Source of the DNA: CAZAIO01 sp964485235
GTDB taxonomy: Bacteria; Chloroflexota; Dehalococcoidia; GIF9; UBA5629
Length of the DNA stretch: 7,288 bases
Direction: 5' to 3'
Assembly (NCBI GenBank): GCA_964485235.1
Contig: CAZAIO010000129.1
Span: forward strand, 1-7,288
The notes below the pieces were generated by a model. That model did not search any database, was not told the origin of the DNA, and saw only the letters and a list, made by a program, of their open reading frames with translations. Shown here piece by piece: positions 1 through 5,672 of the stretch (position 1 is its first letter; every line of letters begins with the position of its first letter). The translations under genes were made by a program, and so were the position numbers.

Positions 1-462
1 GGCACATTTATCGTTCATCATGAATTTGAGCACTTTGCCGTGATCATCACAGCGGATTGCTTTACAGTCCTGGCCTCCCATGTCCAGAACAGTTCTTACC
101 GAAGGTCCGTACATAAAATTAGCACCACGGGCATGACAGGCGATCTCGGTGATGGTCTGCTGCGCCATAGGGACATTGACCCTGCCATAACCCGTGCCTA
201 TACAATAATCGATATCATCCTCTTTCATGCCGGTGCCCTTGAGTGCAAGGTTCAACGCTTTTCGTGCGCTGTCCGGGCTGTCCGAGCCAGTACGTGTATT
301 ACCGTATCCGAAAAGTTCACCATCGACTATGATAACGCCCTGTGAACTTACCGATCCGACATCGACGCCTGCAGTAATGAATTTACCTTCGCGCCAGTTG
401 ATTTTTGGATTAGTCCAGGTACCTTCAGGCCATCTCCAGTACTCTTTTTTTTGATCGGTCAC
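1..462 (-). CDS. bzdQ: Benzoyl-CoA reductase, bzd-type, ATPase subunit Q (N-terminal 154 residues; cut by left window edge)
   Basis: BzdQ is one of two ATP-hydrolysing subunits of class I (ATP-dependent) benzoyl-CoA reductase, which drive low-potential electrons into the ring-reducing subunits; this is cytoplasmic, anaerobic aromatic metabolism. The visible part shows the ASKHA-fold phosphate-1 motif GVDVGSVSSQ (residues 32-41), a TGYGRVNVP segment (90-98), the conserved TEIACHARGANFMYG stretch (105-119), the phosphate-2 motif DMGGQD (127-132) and NDKCA at 150-154. Cys153 would be the first [4Fe-4S] ligand at the dimer interface; the second lies beyond the edge. The WPEGTWTNP N-terminus (11-19) is what I remember of the BzdQ branch rather than BcrA or BadF. 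The start is GTG at 460-462. It overlaps the bzdP stop as GTGA and is preceded by GGAGG about 8 nt upstream, inside the bzdP end, so translation is probably coupled. An activase for a related acyl-CoA reductase or 2-hydroxyacyl-CoA dehydratase cannot be excluded. Confidence 0.87.
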   Translation of the reverse strand, partial: MTDQKKEYWRWPEGTWTNPKINWREGKFITAGVDVGSVSSQGVIIVDGELFGYGNTRTGSDSPDSARKALNLALKGTGMKEDDIDYCIGTGYGRVNVPMAQQTITEIACHARGANFMYGPSVRTVLDMGGQDCKAIRCDDHGKVLKFMMNDKCA

Positions 463-1304
463 GATGACAGCCTCCGTTCTTTAATTTCCTGCACTGGCTC
501 TTTTTCCGCGACTTTTGCAGAGGGTTTAATATCAGATTTAATTTGAGCAGCTAACAGGGCAGCACCAAGAGCGCTTACATATTCCGGTTCGTCGGGGACT
601 ATCACTTCTACACCGAGGTCTCTTTTTAATGAGTCGATGAGCCCGACATTATTGGCAACGCCCCCGATTATAACGACGTCTTTTTCTATGCCGATAATCC
701 GGACAACAGAACCGATCCGGCCGGCAATAGCGTCATGTACCGCGCGGGCAATATCCTGTTTTGGCGTTTTAGCGTGAATGAGCGAAACTACTTCTGATTC
801 GCCGAAGACGGCGCATTGGGCATTCATGGGAATAGAAGTGGTCGATTTTAGAGACATTTGAGCCATCTCTTCCAGTTCTACCTCAAGAGCACGTGCCATC
901 GCGTCCACAAAAGTGCCTGTGCCTGCAGCGCATTTTTCGTTCACAGCGAAATCAAGCACCTTTCCTTCCGCGTTCACTTTAATTGCACGGCCCTCTTCGG
1001 CGCCGACATCGATAAGTGTTCTCGTCGATGGAATAAGTTCGATCGCGCCACGGGCATCAGCGGCTGCATCGGGAACGACGCTGCTTGCAAATGCTGCCCG
1101 TCTCGCAGCACTGCCAGTAGCTACTACACGTTCAATATCTTCACGCGTTAGTCCGGCATTGCTTAACACATTATTATAGGTACTTTCAGCAGCCTGTGCC
1201 TTACTGATGCCGGTTGGAGAAAAGCCCTTTGCAATGATATTATCATCCTTTAGTATGACAACGTGGACATTTTTGCCACCAATGTCTATTCCGGCAACTA
1301 TCAT
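459..1304 (-). CDS. bzdP: Benzoyl-CoA reductase, bzd-type, ATPase subunit P
   Basis: This 281-residue protein is the partner ATPase of BzdQ in the electron-activating module of class I benzoyl-CoA reductase (BadF/BadG/BcrA/BcrD ATPase family). In order it shows the phosphate-1 motif AGIDIGGKN (4-12), DVGAEEGRA (99-107), NEKCAAGTG (122-130), NAQCAVFGESEVVSLIHAKTP (161-181) and the adenosine-side motif GGVANNVG (214-221). Cys125 and Cys164 are the expected ligands that share one [4Fe-4S] cluster with the partner subunit. DVGAEEGRA instead of DMGGQD is typical of the P/D/G-type partner and sets it apart from BzdQ. Residues 256-281 form a charged Lys/Glu-rich tail beyond the fold, probably disordered; the DNA encoding it also carries the bzdQ ribosome binding site. 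The ATG start at 1302-1304 has AAGGAG 5 nt upstream (1310-1315). It is the first gene of its unit, followed by bzdQ with a 4-bp overlap. P before Q matches the bzdNOPQ order I remember, but N and O are not upstream. Confidence 0.9.
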   Translation of the reverse strand: MIVAGIDIGGKNVHVVILKDDNIIAKGFSPTGISKAQAAESTYNNVLSNAGLTREDIERVVATGSAARRAAFASSVVPDAAADARGAIELIPSTRTLIDVGAEEGRAIKVNAEGKVLDFAVNEKCAAGTGTFVDAMARALEVELEEMAQMSLKSTTSIPMNAQCAVFGESEVVSLIHAKTPKQDIARAVHDAIAGRIGSVVRIIGIEKDVVIIGGVANNVGLIDSLKRDLGVEVIVPDEPEYVSALGAALLAAQIKSDIKPSAKVAEKEPVQEIKERRLSS

Positions 1305-1495
1305 TAAATCTCCTTATCTAATTCCTTGAAACATTGGGCAGGTGACTGTAAGTTTGAATCAGCTTAATACGGGCATAAGCCGTATCGGTAAGAGCATTCA
1401 ATTACATAGTTTCTGTTCAAACAAAAGTTGTTAAAATAGCCTTATCGTAGAAGTCGCCAAGCCGATGACCAAGAAATATATATTTTACGATTGAG

Positions 1496-1504
1496 ATTAT
1501 ATCA
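1496..1504 (-). promoter_or_regulatory. Candidate extended -10 promoter for bzdPQ
   Basis: On the minus strand this reads TGATATAAT: a perfect -10 hexamer TATAAT (1501 to 1496) preceded by the TGN extension. There is no good -35 hexamer 16-18 bp upstream, which fits an extended -10 or activator-dependent promoter. The predicted start is near 1489, giving a leader of about 185 nt before the bzdP ATG. The palindrome at 1531-1545 would be centred near -49, a position common for activators. The local sequence is AT-rich, so a chance match remains possible. Confidence 0.4.
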
Positions 1505-1530
1505 TATTATGAAGATGACAGGAGAACTAA

Positions 1531-1545
1531 TGTAGTAAAACTACA
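1531..1545. promoter_or_regulatory. Operator-like palindrome upstream of the bzdP promoter
   Basis: TGTAGTAAAACTACA is a perfect inverted repeat of two 6-bp arms (TGTAGT and ACTACA) around a 3-bp AAA spacer. An outer ACAGG (1518-1522) and CCTGT (1546-1550) also pair, but asymmetrically. It lies 27 bp upstream of the extended -10 on the minus strand, so a dimeric regulator bound here could control bzdPQ. The alternative is a small hairpin without function; no long T run follows it directly, so it does not look like a terminator. Confidence 0.35.
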
Positions 1546-1638
1546 CCTGTTCAAAGAGTTTTTAAATGTACCGATTCAATGCTTAGCTTCCTTTTAAAAT
1601 TGTGAACTTAATACAGAGACGCTGGTTATGTTTTAATT

Positions 1639-2370
1639 TCAACTATTTCTGCATTGAACACATTCAGGATTCTGATGGATTGTAAACTCGCTAAATTGCA
1701 TCGTATATCCGTTAAACAAGAGCAGTCTATTAATAAGCAATTTTCCTGTACCGATAACATACTTGATAACTTCCGTAGCCTGGATACTTCCGATCACTGC
1801 TGCGGTAGTACCGAGGATGGGAAATTTTTGTTCCGGAAAAACGCTTCTGGATATACACGAGAAACAGGCTGTCTTTCCCGGTATAAATGTTGTGACCCTT
1901 CCTTCCCATTCACGGACCGCTCCGTGAAAGAAAGGTATATTTTTCTCAAGTGATATTTTATTTAAAAGCAGTCTTGTTTCTACATTATCCAGTGCATCCA
2001 CAATAACATCGGAGTCCGCTATTAATCCGGAGATGGTGTTTTCATCGATGGTTTCCTTTATTGCTTCGATTTCAATATCGGAATTCAACGCTTCGAGTTT
2101 ATGCAGCGCGGATACGACTTTTTCCTTGCCTATATCAGGGCTCCAGTGCAGTACCTGCCTGTTTAAATTACTCAGGTCTACTTTGTCACTATCGACCAGC
2201 CGAATTTTCCCCAGACCGGCTGCAGCCAGGTAGATAGCTATCGGGGAACCGAGGCCGCCGGCACCTGCGATAAAAACCCTCGTATTCTTAAGCTTTTCCT
2301 GTCCGGATTCTCCAAATCCGTCAATCATGATCTGCCTGCTATAACGATCCAGTTCAGCTTTATTCAACAT
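1639..2370 (-). CDS. ThiF/MoeB/HesA-family E1-like adenylyltransferase
   Basis: This 243-residue cytoplasmic protein belongs to the family that adenylates the C-terminal Gly-Gly of small sulfur-carrier proteins (MoaD, ThiS or relatives) to prepare thiocarboxylate formation for molybdopterin/tungstopterin, thiamine or other sulfur-containing products. It opens with the RYSRQI motif (9-14). Then come the nucleotide-binding loop GAGGLGSP (36-43), LVDSDKVDLSNLNRQ (58-72) with acidic ATP/Mg contacts and the conserved Arg71, GKEKV (81-85) and VDALDN (124-129). Two Cys pairs, C169/C172 and C237/C240, form the structural zinc site. Length and layout fit a complete stand-alone MoeB/ThiF without a rhodanese domain. 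The ATG start at 2368-2370 has AGAGG about 9 nt upstream. Motifs alone do not separate MoeB, ThiF and HesA, and no moaD or thiS-like gene is visible. It precedes bzdP on the same strand with a 334-bp gap and is divergent from pyrR. Confidence 0.88.
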   Translation of the reverse strand: MLNKAELDRYSRQIMIDGFGESGQEKLKNTRVFIAGAGGLGSPIAIYLAAAGLGKIRLVDSDKVDLSNLNRQVLHWSPDIGKEKVVSALHKLEALNSDIEIEAIKETIDENTISGLIADSDVIVDALDNVETRLLLNKISLEKNIPFFHGAVREWEGRVTTFIPGKTACFSCISRSVFPEQKFPILGTTAAVIGSIQATEVIKYVIGTGKLLINRLLLFNGYTMQFSEFTIHQNPECVQCRNS

Positions 2371-2436
2371 TAATATTTACCTCTTTATAAAACTAATTCT
2401 CAACGAAGTGTATGAATAAAAAATATATGATATTTT

Positions 2437-2442
2437 ATTATA
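2437..2442 (-). promoter_or_regulatory. Weak candidate -10 for the adenylyltransferase gene
   Basis: TATAAT occurs on the minus strand about 70 bp upstream of the ATG at 2370. No recognisable -35 hexamer lies at normal spacing and there is no TG extension. The surrounding 2411-2455 stretch is almost entirely A and T, so this hexamer could arise by chance. It is listed because the gene needs a promoter in this divergent region. Confidence 0.25.
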
Positions 2443-2498
2443 TAAAAAATATAAGACGATTTACCTGAAAATATTACTATAAAAAACTTTTTTAACCA

Positions 2499-2527
2499 TT
2501 GCATCACGGTACTAAGGATGATAGAAT
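2499..2527 (+). promoter_or_regulatory. Promoter of the pyrRBC cluster
   Basis: TTGCAT (2499-2504) and TAGAAT (2522-2527) are separated by exactly 17 bp, and TGA directly before the -10 makes it an extended -10 element. An A-tract/T-tract (AAAAAA C TTTTTT, 2481-2493) lies just upstream and could act as an UP-like or bent element. The predicted start is near 2534, just before the PyrR-binding stem that begins at 2542. This placement is what an attenuated pyr leader requires and is the main reason for trusting the call. Confidence 0.6.
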
Positions 2528-2541
2528 ACTTTTAAATAGTA

Positions 2542-2572
2542 CCTTTAAATCAGTCCGGCGAGGCTGAAAAGG
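2542..2572 (+). ncRNA. PyrR-binding RNA element (anti-antiterminator) in the pyr leader
   Basis: The sequence AGTCCGGCGAGGCT (2552-2565) matches the known PyrR binding-loop consensus ARUCCNGNGAGGYU at every defined position. It folds as the family does: an upper stem CAG/CUG (2551-2553 with 2564-2566) closing the loop UCCGGCGAGG (2554-2563), an internal bulge, and a lower stem CCUUU/AAAGG (2542-2546 with 2568-2572). In the established Bacillus mechanism PyrR with UMP or UTP stabilises this hairpin, which prevents the antiterminator and lets the downstream terminator form. The pyrR gene itself starts 90 nt downstream, so autoregulation is expected. Confidence 0.92.
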
Positions 2573-2632
2573 ATATGATTAATATAAATAGTAAAGTCTA
2601 CATAATTAAATATCAGGTAGAATTTGAGCCTC
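2560..2632 (+). promoter_or_regulatory. Antiterminator hairpin of the pyr attenuator
   Basis: The 3' half of the PyrR-binding loop can pair instead with the 5' arm of the terminator. GAGGCU (2560-2565) pairs with AGCCUC (2627-2632), and after one G-G mismatch AAA (2567-2569) pairs with UUU (2623-2625). The stem continues inward with GAUAU (2572-2576) against AUAUC (2610-2614), then UUAAU (2579-2583) against AUUAA (2605-2609). This pairing excludes both the PyrR hairpin and the terminator, as the switch requires. The pairings are read by eye and no folding energy was computed. Confidence 0.8.
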
Positions 2633-2659
2633 TTGTTATTATTGAACAGGAGGTTTTTT
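2629..2659 (+). terminator. Attenuator terminator whose 3' arm contains the pyrR ribosome binding site
   Basis: CCTCTTGTT (2629-2637) pairs with AACAGGAGG (2645-2653) over nine base pairs including one G-U, around a 7-nt loop. Six Ts (2654-2659) follow directly, the form of an intrinsic terminator. It stands between the PyrR-binding element and pyrR, so it is the regulated attenuator of the cluster. The AGGAGG at 2648-2653 is also the Shine-Dalgarno of pyrR, and the T run fills the spacer before its TTG start. Any transcript that escapes termination but keeps this hairpin would therefore also be poorly translated. Confidence 0.85.
2648..2653 (+). promoter_or_regulatory. Ribosome binding site deciding the TTG start of pyrR
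   Basis: AGGAGG lies 8 nt before TTG at 2662-2664. This strong site and the PyrR family N-terminus support TTG as the start instead of the later in-frame ATG codon for Met7. The site is base-paired inside the attenuator terminator hairpin. Confidence 0.8.
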
Positions 2660-2661
2660 AA

Positions 2662-3210
2662 TTGTCTGAAAAGATCCTTATGTCCCCGGTTGATATCGAA
2701 CGTGCTCTCACACGTACTGCTCACGAAATAATCGAAAGGAATAACGGCGCGGAACATCTGGTACTTGTGGGGATGCAAACACGGGGCGTTCCTCTGGCTA
2801 AAAGACTGGCAGTAAAGATTCAGGATTTTGAACATGTTTCCCTGCCGATTGGTTCACTTGATATCGGCCTTTATCGTGATGATCTTTCCACACGTGATAT
2901 AAGACCGGTGTTACACCGGACTGAAATAGATACGGATGTTACTCAGAAGCATGTGATACTGGTTGATGATGTTTTCTTTACCGGAAGAAGCATAAGGGCG
3001 GCAATGGATGCGATTATGGACCTCGGGAGGCCTATGACCATACAACTCGCAGTACTTGTTGACCGTGGTCATCGTGAGTTGCCGATACGTGCCGATTATG
3101 TAGGGAAAAACATACCTACTTCCATGAATGAAGAAATAAAAGTATATGTTGTTGAGGTAGACGGGGAGGACAAGGTAACGATTGTACCCGGTAACGGAGA
3201 AGAAGAGTGA
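2662..3210 (+). CDS. pyrR: PyrR: pyr operon RNA-binding attenuation regulator / uracil phosphoribosyltransferase
   Basis: PyrR binds the pyr leader RNA in response to UMP/UTP and also has uracil phosphoribosyltransferase activity in many species. The 182-residue length is the family norm. It shows the phosphoribosyltransferase fold: GMQTRGVPLA (37-46), the LDIGLYRDDL hood segment (66-75), the PRPP-binding signature VILVDDVFFTGRS with adjacent acidic residues (98-110), and the family-specific DRGHRELPIRADYVGKN (134-150). These last residues mark PyrR and not a plain Upp. The start is TTG with AGGAGG 8 nt upstream. The gene follows its own RNA target, so it is autoregulated. The 3' end overlaps pyrB by 4 bp (GTGA), pointing to coupled translation. 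Confidence 0.96.
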   Translation: MSEKILMSPVDIERALTRTAHEIIERNNGAEHLVLVGMQTRGVPLAKRLAVKIQDFEHVSLPIGSLDIGLYRDDLSTRDIRPVLHRTEIDTDVTQKHVILVDDVFFTGRSIRAAMDAIMDLGRPMTIQLAVLVDRGHRELPIRADYVGKNIPTSMNEEIKVYVVEVDGEDKVTIVPGNGEEE

Positions 3211-4211
3211 CTGAAACAGGACATGAGATGACGTTTGGAGAATCATTCCAATCTCCGACAATGAATAACTGGAAGCATCGTCATGTGCTGGATATGGATG
3301 ATTTCTCAAAAGAAGAGATATTGTTGATTTTCGAAATTGCTGATGCAATGAAGGAAATATTGACACGTGAGGTGAAAAAGGTCCCCACATTGAGGGGAAA
3401 GACCATAGTAAATATGTTTTATGAACCGAGCACAAGGACCCGTGCTTCGTTTGAGCTTGCTGCAAAAAATCTGAGTGCGGACACCATAAGCCTCGATGCT
3501 ACAAAGAGCAGCGTGGTAAAAGGTGAGTCCTTGATTGATAACCTTTTAACCTTGCAGGCACTGGGCGCTGATGTGGTTGTCATGCGCCATCAGCAGTCGG
3601 GGGCTCCCTACGTCGCGGCGCGCAATATAGATATTAACGTGATCAATGCCGGTGACGGGCAACATGCACATCCGTCTCAATCATTACTGGACCTTTATAC
3701 AATACGGAATCATCGTAAAAATATCAATGGGCTTAAAATAGCGCTAGTCGGCGATATAGCGCATAGCCGTGTTGCCCACTCCAATATCTGGGGCATGACG
3801 ACTATGGGTGCACATGTCGTATTATGCGCTCCGCCGACATTGATGCCCCGTTATTTTGAGAGCTTCCTCGATAATTGTCACATCGATAATGTAAAAGTAG
3901 AGCCATGTATTGAAAAGGCTGTAGAAGACGCTGATGTAGTAATGCCCTTACGGCTTCAGTTAGAGCGCCAGCAGACAGGTCTTTTACCGACTATAAGAGA
4001 ATATATAAGGCTGTATCAATTGAACTCGAAGCGTTTGTCTATGGCAAAACGCGATGCGCTGGTGATGCATCCCGGCCCTATGAATGAAGGCGTCGAAATA
4101 AGCTCCGAAGTGGCCCACGGCTCTCAATCTGTAATAGAGGAACAGGTGAATAACGGTATTGCAATCAGAATGGCGTTATTCTATCTCATTGCGGGAGGGA
4201 AAAGGATATAG
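3207..4211 (+). CDS. pyrB: Aspartate carbamoyltransferase catalytic subunit
   Basis: PyrB condenses carbamoyl phosphate and aspartate to N-carbamoyl-aspartate, the committed step of UMP synthesis. Its 334 residues contain the carbamoyl-phosphate motif FYEPSTRTRASFE (71-83), SSVVKGE with the active-site lysine at 105 (101-107), HAHPSQSLLDL (153-163), the VGDIAHSRVAHSN segment (181-193) with Arg188, MPLRLQ (246-251) with Arg249, and HPGPMNEGVEI (288-298). The start used is GTG at 3207, overlapping the pyrR stop, with GGAG 7 nt upstream. About 18 residues then precede the usual ATCase N-terminus, so Met19 (ATG at 3261) is an alternative start, but it lacks a well-placed ribosome binding site. 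No pyrI regulatory subunit gene is present, so control is expected at RNA level through PyrR. The gene overlaps pyrC by 1 bp. Confidence 0.96.
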   Translation: MTETGHEMTFGESFQSPTMNNWKHRHVLDMDDFSKEEILLIFEIADAMKEILTREVKKVPTLRGKTIVNMFYEPSTRTRASFELAAKNLSADTISLDATKSSVVKGESLIDNLLTLQALGADVVVMRHQQSGAPYVAARNIDINVINAGDGQHAHPSQSLLDLYTIRNHRKNINGLKIALVGDIAHSRVAHSNIWGMTTMGAHVVLCAPPTLMPRYFESFLDNCHIDNVKVEPCIEKAVEDADVVMPLRLQLERQQTGLLPTIREYIRLYQLNSKRLSMAKRDALVMHPGPMNEGVEISSEVAHGSQSVIEEQVNNGIAIRMALFYLIAGGKRI

Positions 4212-5572
4212 TGTCCGGAAATTTACTTGTGCAAAACGGTCGTATTATCGACCCTGATCGGAAGCTTGATACGGTAGGGGATGTACTGGTCTTGAGCGGG
4301 AAAATTGCGAAATCAGGTGGAAGATATAAGGCTTATGAATATAATGATCTGCCTGTTTTCGATGCCACCGGGCAGATTGTTTGTCCCGGGTTTATAGACA
4401 TGCACTGCCATCTCCGTGAGCCAGGTAACGAAGATAAGGAAACAATAAGGACCGGTACGATGGCTGCAGTCGCCGGCGGTTTTTCGACCGTATGTTGTAT
4501 GCCTAATACTGTACCTCCACTGGACAATAGGTCGCAGGTCGATTTCGTAAGGCAGACCGCAAGGAGAGATGGTTTTGCTAAAGTCCAGGTTATCGGTTCT
4601 ATAACCAAAGAGAGAAGAGGACTTGAGCTAACAGAAATGTTTGAACTTGCTGATGCCGGTGTTATCGGTTTCAGCGATGACGGATCAACAGTCCAGAGTA
4701 CAAAAATCATGTTGCTCGCTATGGAGTACTGTTCCGGTTCAGGACTTCTTATTATAGACCATTGTGAAGACAAGGAATTGGCCGCCGGTGGAGCGATGAA
4801 TGAAGGATGGGTCTCCACGCGGCTTGGATTGAAAGGTATCCCGGCAGCTGCTGAGGAAATTATTGTGGCTCGCGATATTGCACTTGCGAACTTAACCGGA
4901 GCGCGAATTCACATTGCTCATGTCAGTACGGCCGGTTCGGTTGATATGGTCCGCCGGGCAAAGGAGGCGGGAGTAAATATTACTGCAGAAGTCACTCCGC
5001 ACCATCTAACATTGACTGAAGAACTGGTCATGGGCGGATATGTTGGAAACACACTCTTAAAACCATATGATACCAATACAAAAGTCAATCCCCCTTTAAG
5101 GACTAAAAAAGATATTTCAGCTTTGATTGAAGGTTTGCGGGACGGCACAATAGATGTCATCGCTACTGACCATGCTCCACATACAATAGTTGATAAAAAT
5201 TGTGAGTATGGATTTGCCGCTTTTGGAATTAGCGGATTGGAAACAGCATTCGGGTGCCTTATGACACTTGTGCACGGAGGATATCTGGACCTGATGAGTC
5301 TAATTCAAAAAATGACTTCTGCGCCTGCAAATATAATCGGGGAAAAGTGCTGTGATACCGGTGCACTGGAGGAAGGATACAAAGGCGACCTTACGATTTT
5401 TGATCCTGACCTGGAGTGGAGTGTCGATAGCGATAAATTCTTTTCGAAAGGGAAAAATTCTCCCTATATCGGACATATTTTTAAAGGTAAGGTAATTGCG
5501 ACGGTAGTTGAAGGGAAGGTTGTATTTAACAACGATAAAATAGTTGCCGTCGATTCACTAGAGCCCTTGTAA
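4211..5572 (+). CDS. pyrC: Dihydroorotase (class I, zinc amidohydrolase)
   Basis: PyrC cyclises N-carbamoyl-aspartate to dihydroorotate. The 453-residue protein is an amidohydrolase-fold enzyme with the first metal motif DMHCHLREPG (63-72; His65, His67), the class I FSDDG motif (154-158) whose Asp157 is the bridging metal ligand in characterised class I enzymes, HCED with His184 (184-187), AHVST with His237 (236-240) and ATDHAPH with catalytic Asp320 (318-324). FSDDG, rather than a carboxylated lysine, together with the length, points to the Bacillus/Aquifex-like class and not the short E. coli class. The start is GTG at 4211, sharing one base with the pyrB stop (TAGTG), with GGGAGG and AAGG just upstream. 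It ends the tightly packed pyrRBC block. Confidence 0.96.
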   Translation: MSGNLLVQNGRIIDPDRKLDTVGDVLVLSGKIAKSGGRYKAYEYNDLPVFDATGQIVCPGFIDMHCHLREPGNEDKETIRTGTMAAVAGGFSTVCCMPNTVPPLDNRSQVDFVRQTARRDGFAKVQVIGSITKERRGLELTEMFELADAGVIGFSDDGSTVQSTKIMLLAMEYCSGSGLLIIDHCEDKELAAGGAMNEGWVSTRLGLKGIPAAAEEIIVARDIALANLTGARIHIAHVSTAGSVDMVRRAKEAGVNITAEVTPHHLTLTEELVMGGYVGNTLLKPYDTNTKVNPPLRTKKDISALIEGLRDGTIDVIATDHAPHTIVDKNCEYGFAAFGISGLETAFGCLMTLVHGGYLDLMSLIQKMTSAPANIIGEKCCDTGALEEGYKGDLTIFDPDLEWSVDSDKFFSKGKNSPYIGHIFKGKVIATVVEGKVVFNNDKIVAVDSLEPL

Positions 5573-5672
5573 ATGAAGTAAGATGGTCGTGTAATAAACC
5601 TGGAATTAGTCCTGTAAAAGGTAATTAGAGTATAAATTTTTCAGATAAATAATGGAGATAGAGATCCGATAA

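Larger units (their letters stand above)
1305..1638. other. 334-bp non-coding region between the adenylyltransferase gene and bzdP
   Basis: No convincing gene or intrinsic terminator is seen here on either strand. On the minus strand it holds a candidate extended -10 promoter (1496-1504) and a palindrome (1531-1545), which leaves a long leader of about 185 nt before bzdP. Within that leader are two mutually exclusive inverted repeats, GCTTA/TAAGC (1362-1366 with 1376-1380) and ATACGG/CCGTAT (1367-1372 with 1380-1385). A wider 6-bp pair is ATCGTA/TACGAT (1444-1449 with 1486-1491). I recognise no known riboswitch class in it. The size of the gap suggests that bzdP has its own promoter and is not simply read through from the adenylyltransferase gene. 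Confidence 0.6.

Noticed and set aside
40..454. Two open frames on the plus strand opposite bzdQ
   Set aside because: The minus-strand frame matches BzdQ motif by motif, so the plus-strand frames are shadows.
1531..1550. The palindrome upstream of bzdP considered as the terminator of the adenylyltransferase gene
   Set aside because: The stem is short and AT-rich, no T run follows it on the minus strand, and it is about 90 bp past the stop codon.
2481..2493. AAAAAA C TTTTTT considered as a bidirectional terminator between the divergent units
   Set aside because: It has no GC-containing stem and no loop, and lies upstream of both divergent promoters' transcripts; an A-tract near the pyr promoter is a better reading.
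2545..2835. A 96-codon open frame on the minus strand opposite the pyr leader and the start of pyrR
   Set aside because: It is antisense to the PyrR RNA element and to the conserved pyrR reading frame, has no known motif and is a shadow frame.
2911..3465. A 184-codon open frame on the minus strand opposite pyrR and pyrB
   Set aside because: It lies opposite strongly conserved pyrR and pyrB coding sequence and its translation shows no family features.
4333..4818. A 161-codon open frame on the minus strand inside pyrC
   Set aside because: It is antisense to the metal-binding core of dihydroorotase; its length reflects the codon pattern of pyrC.
5601..5623. AGTCC followed by AAAAGG in the pyrC-pyrK gap, resembling a second PyrR-binding loop
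   Set aside because: The conserved GNGAGGYU part is missing and the flanks do not form the required stem, so it is not a PyrR element.
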